From: Onthophagus taurus
Lineage: Eukaryota; Arthropoda; Insecta; Coleoptera; Scarabaeidae
DNA length: 64,000 nucleotides
Direction: 5' to 3'
Assembly: GCF_036711975.1 (NCBI RefSeq)
Contig: NC_091966.1
Location: forward strand, 23,691,501-23,755,500
This document shows, piece by piece, positions 56,386-64,000 of the stretch. The notes below the pieces were generated by a model. It was not told the origin of the DNA. It saw nothing but the letters and a program-made list of their open reading frames with translations, and searched no databases. The translations under genes and the position numbers were made by a program. Position 1 is the first letter of the stretch. Every line of letters starts with the position of its first letter.

Positions 56386-57572
56386 CAGGGTGTATCTGAA
56401 TGACTACAACAAACTTCAAGGGTGATTCTTTAGTGAATTTTAAGGGTACTTTCATATATGAACCATAGGCGACTTCGGCTCCCCTAATACACCCCTCCAA
56501 AAATGGCGGAAAATTTTGGTTTAATTTTTTTTTCTCGAAAACCATAAACGCTAGGAAAATAAAATTTAGGGAATATGTTTAACTCATAATAGGGCACGTT
56601 TTGATGCTATTTGTACTTTCAACCTACCCTTCTAAACTACTAAACGTAAACACCCCCGTTCAATTTATGCCTAGATTTTTTTTATGAAGATGATAAATAC
56701 ATTGGAAAAATTTCAGTTAGATAGGTAAAACTATTCTAAAACTTTTTTATCTCTCTGAAGTTTTTCGAAAATTTAATAATTTCTGAGAAAAAAAATAATT
56801 AAGCAAACACTAACTGTGAAGCTTTAGGGTTGTTAATCGAAAGTTGGAATGAATTTTTAATGAAAAAACCTTAGTAGGCTTTGCAATCTTTGTCAGAAAT
56901 ATTTTTGACGTTTAAATGTCAGTGGTTTTCTTACTATTGTTATTATTTTATTTAAAATTTTGAGCGTAAATGCGATAGAACTTTATTCAAAAATTAATTT
57001 GGAAAACAATAATAATAGTAAGAAAAACATTGACATTTCAACGTCAAAAATATTTCTGATAAAGATTGGAAAGCCTACTAAGATTTTTTCATTAAAAATT
57101 CATTCCAACTTTTGATCGACAACCCCGCTGTTTAACGGGCAGTGTTTGCTTTATTATTTTTTTTCTCAGAAATTACTCGTTTTTGGGAAAATTTTAGAGA
57201 GACAAAAAAGTTTTAGGATACTTTCATCTACCTATGTCAAATTTTTCTAATGTATTTATCATCTGCATACAAAAAATTTTTGCAAAAATTTAAAGGGGGT
57301 GGTTACGTTTAGTAGTTTAGAAGGGTAGGATGAAAGTACAAATAGGGTCAAAACGTGCTCTATTATGAATTAAGCATATTCCCCAAATTTCATTTTCCTA
57401 GTGTTTATGGTTTTTGAGGAAAAAAAATTAAACCAAAATTTTCCGCCATTTTTGGAGGGGCGTAGCTCCCCAGGGGGGCCGAAGTCGCCCATGGTTCATA
57501 TATGAAAGTACCCTTAAAATTCACTAAAGAATCACCCCTTGAAGTTTGTTGCAGTCATTCAGATACACCCTG
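56386..57572. repeat. 1187-bp near-perfect palindrome (TA-flanked foldback)
   Basis: CAGGGTGTATCTGAATGAC at the left and GTCATTCAGATACACCCTG at the right, with TA outside both. The arms remain matched for about 560 bp each with only scattered differences. The spacer is short. No coding frame. It lies between Penelope copy 3 and the duplicated 3' flank of paralogue C. Confidence 0.85.
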
Positions 57573-57599
57573 TATATTTTTATTTTTTAGTGTATCCAT

Positions 57600-58150
57600 C
57601 ACTGGTGCGCCATCAGTTTGTCACAACGAAATATAGTTCATTTATTAACAAATTTTGCGATTCAAATTTAAAAGTAGGAGACTCCTAAGACTCGACTACA
57701 CAGGGGTATCATTATTTGGAACGGTATATAAGGGTCTCACTTAGTAAAAAAGCAACAAAATTTAAAAAATCATATCTAGTTTATTTATAGAAATTAAGAA
57801 ATAATTTTTACATAGTACTATTTCTATTCTATTTTGCACTACAAGGCAGCAAATAAGAATTTTATTGATGTAACAAATATTAATAAAAAAAAATATATGA
57901 CTATTATATTAGAGAAAAATTTAAAGAAATTAAACGTAAAAATATTTATCAAAAAAAGACTATATCAATAAATAAATCAATTTAAATACTTTCAAGACGT
58001 TAGAACTTATTTTAAAACTTTTAACTGTATTAATCTTGTAGAAATAATTTTTATTAGCTAAGTATTCAACTTATTCAAGAGTCTCTTACCAGCATAATCA
58101 TTTATAAAAAATACAATGTGAAATAAAATATTTGAAAATGTCAACAATTA
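57600..58150. repeat. Duplicated 3' flank of coiled-coil paralogue C
   Basis: Homologous to 40640-41320 behind paralogue B. Small indels and AT-rich runs differ. The MITE at 56386-57572 marks the end of recognisable homology. Confidence 0.7.
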
Positions 58151-58153
58151 TGA

Positions 58154-59502
58154 TTATTGCTCAGATTCGCTATAGTGTTCATAACTATCATTTCCGAAAT
58201 TAGAATATTCATTTGGTAAGTATTCACTATTGTTAAAACTTGTATAAACGCTATAAGAAGCACTGTTACGAAAATGTTGAAGCATATTTAAAACTTCTTT
58301 GTTCTGAAGTTTAATGTCTTGTAATTCGACTTCAAAAATATTCATTTTAACTTCAAATAAATCAAGTGATTTTTCGTAATGTTTTTCGTTAAGGCCATTT
58401 TCAATCGTTTTAATCCTAACCAAAATTTCGTCAACAGTTTTTCGCATTTGGAAAATTTTTTCAGATTCTTGCTGGTATAACGTTGTGGTTTCTTTAGCTT
58501 GAACAGTAAGATAGTTTGTAATGTCATTTTTAATAGTATCAATTTGAACTATAAGTTGGTCAACACTCTTTTTTCGATTGTACTCATTTTCAATGGTGAC
58601 GTTATTAATTAATTGTTTCGTATCTAGTGCATTATTTTGATTTTTTAAATTTAGTTTTGAAATTATTTCTTTTTGATTTAATTCAATTCTTCTTAATTGA
58701 GTAGATAGTTCATTAATTTTAATATCCTTTTCTTTTATTAATTCTTTTATCGATTCTGTGATAATTTTATTTATACTCGATGTAACATCTTCGTTGATTA
58801 AATTAATGAGATTATTTGAAATAATATCTACTTCATTTTTTAATTTTGTTAATAGTTCTGAGTCATTTATTCCAACGGTGTTCGTTTTATGTAATGTTTC
58901 TAACATTTGTCGATTTACATCAAGTTTTTTAGAAATAACGGAATTGATGGCATGTTTGAGATCGTTTATGTCATCCACTTGTTGTTTATTAAGCCTTTTT
59001 AAGCTGTCATGTATCGTTAGAAGGTTATTCAAAAGAACATTTTGAGAATTTGAATTTTCTGTTAATGTCGTTATTTTATTTACGCTCCCAATAATTTCCA
59101 GTTTAATGTTTTCAATATCATTGGAAACATTATTAATTTTCGTACAACATTGTTGATCTGTATTACAAGACAGCGAATGCGAAAAGTGAAGGATATCATT
59201 TAATTTGTTTTCAACACTAAAAATTTAAGAAAATTATTTTCTTCATCTTAAATTTTCCAATTCATTAAAGTACTTACTTCTTTAATACAGCAGTAGTTTG
59301 TTTGTCATGTTTAAACAGTTGTTGCTCTATTTTACCTATTGCATAATATTATTAATAATAACTTATTATATAAAAATAAGTATTACCACACTCTTCAAAA
59401 CGTACCTAATATAAATTCGACGTTTGGATTTGCATTTATAAATAAATTAACATCATCAATAATATTGATAAATACTATGATTAAAAACACAATTTTGTTC
59501 AT
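58154..59502 (-). CDS. Secreted coiled-coil protein, paralogue C (405 aa, three exons)
   Basis: Exons 59406-59502, 59278-59335 and 58154-59216 (minus) give 97+58+1063 nt, exactly 406 codons, with introns of 70 and 61 bp. The signal peptide starts MNKIVFLIIVFINI; the middle exon is GKIEQQLFKHDKQTTAVLKK. Exon 3 opens with VENKLNDILHFSHSLSCNTD and the CCTKI motif. A long Lys/Asn/Ile/Glu coiled-coil region follows, then VTIENEYNRKKSVDQL and an acidic Tyr/Ser tail (NDSYEHYSESEQ). It is close to paralogue B along the whole length, including introns, so the duplication is recent. All three frames are open and spliced alike, so I infer selection. Function unknown. Confidence 0.85.
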
Positions 59503-59511
59503 CATTTCTTC

Positions 59512-59605
59512 TAAAGACGTTGTTTACACATGGAGGCTAAATCAGACTGAAATAATCCTGGCAATGACCGTAATAAAAAGCAGAACAGCAGATTGATAAG
59601 AAGAA
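59512..59605 (-). promoter_or_regulatory. Conserved upstream region of paralogue C
   Basis: TGTAAACA at 59521-59527 (TGTTTAC on +) lies 19 bp before the ATG, CTTATCA at 59594-59600 is 73 bp further. The GATTATTTCAG block is shared with B. Confidence 0.4.
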
Positions 59606-60398
59606 CATAATTAGATTTGTTTAATTATTAAATAATTAATCTTAATTGTAATGAAACCCAAATACAGTATATTTGGGTTAAAATTATAAACTAATGACGA
59701 AGATTTATTTCTACTACAACTGGTAACTAATAAATAAAGATGTTGTTTTACGATAATTGAAGAAATAATTTCTCTTTATTTAGCTTTCTCTTTAAGTTAG
59801 CCCTTAATTAGATAGCATTTTACATGTATAGTATTTTGATTTGATAACAAGAAAACCACTCAACCGATTTCAATAAACAATGTCTCATTCGAAAGCTTAA
59901 TCCTTCGCCAATACGAAAAGTGGAAATTTGAAATCTCTTTCGAATTCCGCAAAAACGCCAAAATATTGCAAAGGTACACGAAAATAACGCAAAAATGTCC
60001 TTTTCTACGTGATCATAACTAGTAAACGTTATACTCGAACTTTGTATGTAGCCACTAGAGAGCATTTTTGGATTTTACAATAGAAATTGTGAATTTTCTT
60101 AAAAAACTTAAATCTGTTGGTATTGCTTTTATGAGAAAATTCAATGGATTTCGATTAGTTTTTTAATTTTTTAAACTGCCTTCATTTAGAAGATACTTCA
60201 TCTCACTTGCGAGAGCATTCCTCATTCATTGTTTTTTACTCCAATTAGATGTGAAAATTTGGCATATTAACAAAAATAAACATAGTTTTAAACACAATAA
60301 TTAATATTTGTAGAAATCGGTTCAATCGGTTCAAGGGGCATTAAAAAAGCTTCAAAAAGCTTTTTCAATACCCCCTTAAACGTTCAAATTGCTGTTCA
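59606..60398. other. No gene; repeat-like DNA
   Basis: A small palindrome (AACCCAAATA..TATTTGGGTT, about 59658-59683) lies upstream of paralogue C. The rest is AT-rich, with TTGAAAATCTC-type phrases typical of insect MITE arms but no partner in the window. Confidence 0.35.
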
Positions 60399-61000
60399 TC
60401 ACGTTCTATGCATTAGAGCCTCTCTTGCCTGGAAAAAAATATAAACTCTATTTCGACTCTTGTCTTGTCTGGTTGTAGGTTGAGTTTGAAACACCATGTT
60501 CTTTAGCCGCCCCCATAAATAAAAATCCAAACAAGTAAAGTCTGGGAATCTGACTGACCATGGAAATAGGCTTCCTCTTCCGATACATCGTTGTTGAAAC
60601 ACTGCGTTTAGGTGGTCTCTCACATTTATAGCAAAATATGCTGGGCAAGCATCCAGCTGGCCCATCTTCTAACAAAATTGTTAATTGATTGACCAAAAAA
60701 TCGAGGAACACGTTGCCATATACTCCAACGCCCTTGATGTTGAACTTCGCGCAACCAATAATGCATGTTATTAACTTTACCGTCACTGTTAAAAGTTGCT
60801 TCATCTGTCCAAAGAATTTGAGACAAAAATTGTCTATTTTCATTTATCATGCCTAACATCCAATAACAATAATCTAATCTATAGTCAAAATCTTGTTCAT
60901 TCAAGGTCTGATGCAAAACTAATATGGATACATCGTGGAACATTCAAGGGAACCTATATTTTCTAACGTTATTAGAAAAATTACCTATGATCCTTCAAAA
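60399..61000 (-). pseudogene. Mariner-like transposase pseudogene
   Basis: The minus strand shows LDYCYWMLGMINENRQFLSQILWTDEATFNSDGKVNN (first catalytic Asp), then a DHLNAVFQQRCIGRGSLFPWSVRFPDF block where the family has WPPRSPDL, and FYLWGRLKNMVF. Frames change at least twice and the second Asp region is absent. Confidence 0.7.
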
Positions 61001-61131
61001 TATTTTGAACAGTAGTACGTAATATGCGAGAGATAATGTTAACAGATAATGCTAACATGAAGATCGGTAGTACCACCGTCTTCCAGACAAGCAAACCTTC
61101 GGTAGAATCTTCACAACTCTTCGATTAAGAG

Positions 61132-62016
61132 GTGCGTTCCCTAAATCGACTTGTGAAAGAGAAATTAGGCGAAGAAACAATGCTGCAGAAGTGCTTGAGG
61201 CTTGTTGAAAATGATGATGGTACTAGTACGAGAAGAATTTCTGTACTTACTGGACAAGCTAGGACGGCTGTGCGTGACACTTTGCAGGAAAACGTACTGC
61301 ATCCCTATCATTACCAACCAGTACAACAACTTCTTCCCGAGGATCTTCCCCAAAGAGTTCGCCTTTGTGAATGATGGAGAAATCATCTGGATACTCTTTC
61401 AAGAACTCTTTTGTGTGACGAAGCTACATTTACTAGAGATGGAATCAACAATTTTCATAACAAACATGTGTGGAGATTCGAAAACCCTCATGCTGTTCGA
61501 GAAACCCATTTCCAGAGTAGATTCTCCGTAAACGTTTGGGCTGGAATAATTAATAATGTTGTTATTGGACCGCATTTTTTCGACTGAAATTTGAACAGCG
61601 AAATATACCAGACTTTTTTGGAGAACGATCTACCTCTATTACTTGAGGGCATTCCTATTCAAATTAGAAGAACAATGTTCTTTTTACATGATGGTGCTCC
61701 CGCCCATTATGGAAGAATTGTCACGAATTTCCTCAATGAACAGTATCCAAATCGATGGATAGGTCGTGGTGGTCCCATTGCTTGGCCACCGCGATCTCCG
61801 GATCTCACCCCACTAGATTTGTTCATGTGGGGACATGTGAAGACACTTACGTATTCAACGGGAAAGCCTAATAATAGAGACCAACTTATACAAAACATTC
61901 ATGCAGCGTTTCGAGAGGTAAAAAACTATATGGAGAACTACAACTGGAAACGAAAGCTCCGGCAAAGGATTGAATTATGCATTGCACAAGGCGGTGGTCA
62001 CATTGAGCAGCTTTAA
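61132..62016 (+). pseudogene. DD41D-type mariner transposase, nearly complete
   Basis: The N-terminal part 61132-61374 (TSTRRISVLTGQARTAVRDTL, LLPEDLPQRVRLCE) shifts frame near 61375. The first Asp follows in CDEATFTRDGINNFHNKHVW, then FSVNVWAGI. After a stop at about 61587 the intact run 61591-62016 carries FFLHDGAPAHYGRIVTNFLN and WPPRSPDLTPLDLFMWG. Exactly 41 residues lie between the Asp of HDG and the Asp of PLD, the DD41D (rosa-like) spacing. It is opposite in strand to its neighbour at 60399. Confidence 0.85.
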
Positions 62017-62029
62017 TAATTGCAGTGTC

Positions 62030-63321
62030 ATTAAGCTTTTATTAAAATAAACCGCAATTTTTCCATAGCCAACCTAGCAATGTGTTGTACTGTTTAGCAT
62101 CCTATTCCAGCCCCAGGGATCTTTGATAGGAGAACTTGGGACTGATTGTATGTCGAAATCCCACCGTAAGATGGCATTAGCATCTATACTGAAATAATTT
62201 AATTAAACTAACAAGATTGTTTATGTATATTGTTATCAATTATGCGTTTTAATTTAAACATTTTTAAGAATTGTTTAAATAATTTGATATTTTTCATGAT
62301 GAAACTGCACTCACTGATTCTGTTTATGTTTAGAGAGAATGAGCGTATACATTTGTACCTGCTATTTGTTTATTTAAGGCCCCTCGACGCTCGAACCGCT
62401 GTCGATTTCCGAAAAGATGCATTCTTTGTTCGGACCCCGTATCAATTGCCGTTCAATAATTACGTCTTGCGTAATAAACTATTCTTTAATACGAGTGATT
62501 GTTTTCTAAGTGCCCTACTTTCGTACCTACCTAAGTAATAAAATCGAGCTTAATCGTGTTATCAATCAATTAGAACAATTGTAAAAAGAAAAAAAAATAT
62601 TTTATTGAAGCAGTTAGTAACATATCAAATTATAAAATTATACATAAAATATAATTTTTGTAACCATTATTTTTTAAATTCTAAATCTGCACGCTATATA
62701 CAGATCATTCAAAAGTAGAGTATCAAATTGAAATCTTCCGATTTTAAGTCGAAATGAAAAAATAAAATTTTTGCCGATTGGCTTTTGTTTTCGAAATAAT
62801 CGGCTTCAGTTTCATTTTCACTGTCGCCTCGATGGTAATAACCAAAAGTTTTATAAAAACAAAATTCTAGAATATTTCTAGTACAAAAATTCATTTTAAA
62901 TCGAAAATAAAGAATAACATTTTTTTCCAATCTGCATTCGTTCTTGAGATATAAGCTTGAATTCGATTATGTTGCAAACAAAAACCAACGAGAATATTCT
63001 TAATATATTTCATTTATGTCCAACAAAGTGTTCAACATACCAAAACGTCAGAAATTCTGTTAAATTCTTGAACTTCACAGTTCTTGAAAACTGTGATCTG
63101 TTTAATCGGAAAATCTGTTTAGTTCGGCTTATTCATTCTCTATATATTAATAATGGGTAGTCTTTTAATAATTTAAATAATAATCGTTTCCGAGCTCTGA
63201 AATCAAACGTACCTCATTTCAAACGTACAAAAAAATAATAATTATATTTTATAATAAAGTATTTATTCAAAATGCCATGTATGTTTTTGTATGTATGTTT
63301 TTGAGTCATTAAGAAAGAAAG
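62030..63321. other. No gene seen
   Basis: AT-rich. Frames at 62230-62538 (+) and 62709-62930 (-) have no recognisable motif. The upstream exon of the THAP-type gene (first half of its zinc finger) was looked for and not found. Confidence 0.35.
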
Positions 63322-64000
63322 TAGTTTGCAGTTTGCACTTTAAATCGGAATTGTATACTGACTCTCATCGTTTACCAAGGGGAGCAGTTCCGCAACCATA
63401 TCGGATTATGGAGGACTGTGTCAATATTTCGCCAGAACACCTGAAGGTTAAAACACCAGAAAAGACTTACTCACAAATGTCTTTTTGTGACCTTAAATTG
63501 GCGCCTTCTAAACATGGCGAGGTACGTTTTCTATCCCCTGATAAAAGTTCTAAATCGTCACCAGTATCATATAGTTCGCCTTCTCAAAAGAAGTTTCCAA
63601 GTGAGTATCTAGAACATCCGTCACCGAACTCCCATCATAATCAGATACCCTGTGCTTTAAATAAATTAAAGGAAAAATACAATAAACTCAGACTGAAATG
63701 TAAAAATGCGAAGTCAACAATATCAAAACTAAAGAAAAGATTAACTACCACCACACTATCAAACAATTTACAATCCTGTCTAAGTGTTATAAAATATCAT
63801 TCCCCTCAACATAGAAGATTTGCGGCAATGCAATTACTGCATAAAACAAAAGGCCACTGGACATACAATGAAAAACAATTTTCACTTAGTTTATATTATA
63901 AAGCACCAAATGCGTATAAACATTTATTAAGACAAAAAATAGTTTTACCGTCTGTATCAACAATTAAACGTTGGATAGGAATCACGCCTTTTCTACCTGG
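63322..64000 (+). CDS. THAP / P-element-like transposase exon, runs off the right edge
   Basis: Open in one frame from an acceptor-like AAAG at 63321 to the end of the window (over 220 codons). It starts with VCSLHFKSELYTDSHRLPRGAVPQ, the second half of a THAP zinc finger (the C..H pair, then R-L-x-x-GAVP). A Ser/Lys-rich linker and a basic leucine-rich segment (LKEKYNKLRLKCKNAKSTISKLKKRL) follow, then FSLSLYYKAPNAYKHLLRQKIVLPSVSTIKRWI, the conserved start of P-element/THAP9-like transposase. The upstream exon is not found and the catalytic core lies beyond 64000. It could be a mobile copy or a domesticated gene; it is undamaged as far as visible. Confidence 0.75.

Overview
The window reads as AT-rich nuclear DNA of an insect. 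The grounds are a spliced calpain gene with GT-AG introns, insect-type mobile elements (mariner/Tc1, PIF/Harbinger, hAT, P-like/THAP, Gypsy and errantivirus-like LTR elements, Jockey-like LINEs, Penelope-like elements) and no prokaryotic-style operons. A beetle is plausible but is a guess. Most of the 64 kb is mobile-element debris, often nested two or three deep. I support six host-type or cargo genes with consistent splice phases, plus one open exon that runs off the right edge.

Left part (1-14.4 kb): six 3' exons of a calpain on the + strand (2915-14304). The catalytic Cys is Arg and the catalytic His position is Thr, as expected of the inactive insect calpain-C type. Introns 1 and 2 are large. 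Intron 1 holds a broken Gypsy element whose gag begins with a DEK-like domain. Intron 2 holds a degenerate TGCATCAAG-type repeat field and a LINE scrap. The last three introns are 51-53 bp.

Middle part (14.4-48 kb): a mariner-like element with long inverted repeats and a Harbinger MITE inside it (15.2-17.6 kb); a mariner pseudogene (18.6-19.6 kb); a decayed errantivirus 3' half (19.7-22.1 kb); foldback elements and a LINE tail (23-24.9 kb); a 4.3 kb composite element (25.7-30.0 kb); a Jockey fragment; a Penelope-like element split by a 2.2 kb TA-flanked element; and a second errantivirus env split by a Harbinger element. That Harbinger element carries a dead transposase and an intact two-exon MADF-BESS gene.

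Three paralogous, intact three-exon genes on the minus strand (30101-31365, 41326-42645, 58154-59502) encode proteins of 371, 400 and 405 aa. Each has a signal peptide, a Cys-Cys-Thr-Lys motif and a long coiled-coil region. I do not recognise the family. Their shared upstream motifs and duplicated 3' flanks show local duplication.

Right part (48-64 kb): a 4192-bp foldback element (48126-52317) is bounded by a perfect 9-bp target duplication. Its arms are inverted arrays of a 172-bp satellite (10 units against 4), and between them lies an intact four-exon gene for a 188-aa SGNH-hydrolase-like protein. This is the most unusual object in the window. It is followed by two Penelope-like copies tail to tail, a 1.19-kb near-perfect palindrome, the third coiled-coil gene, two mariner copies (one of DD41D type), and a THAP/P-element-like transposase exon. 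Hammerhead-ribozyme-like RNA cores recur in several of the repeats.
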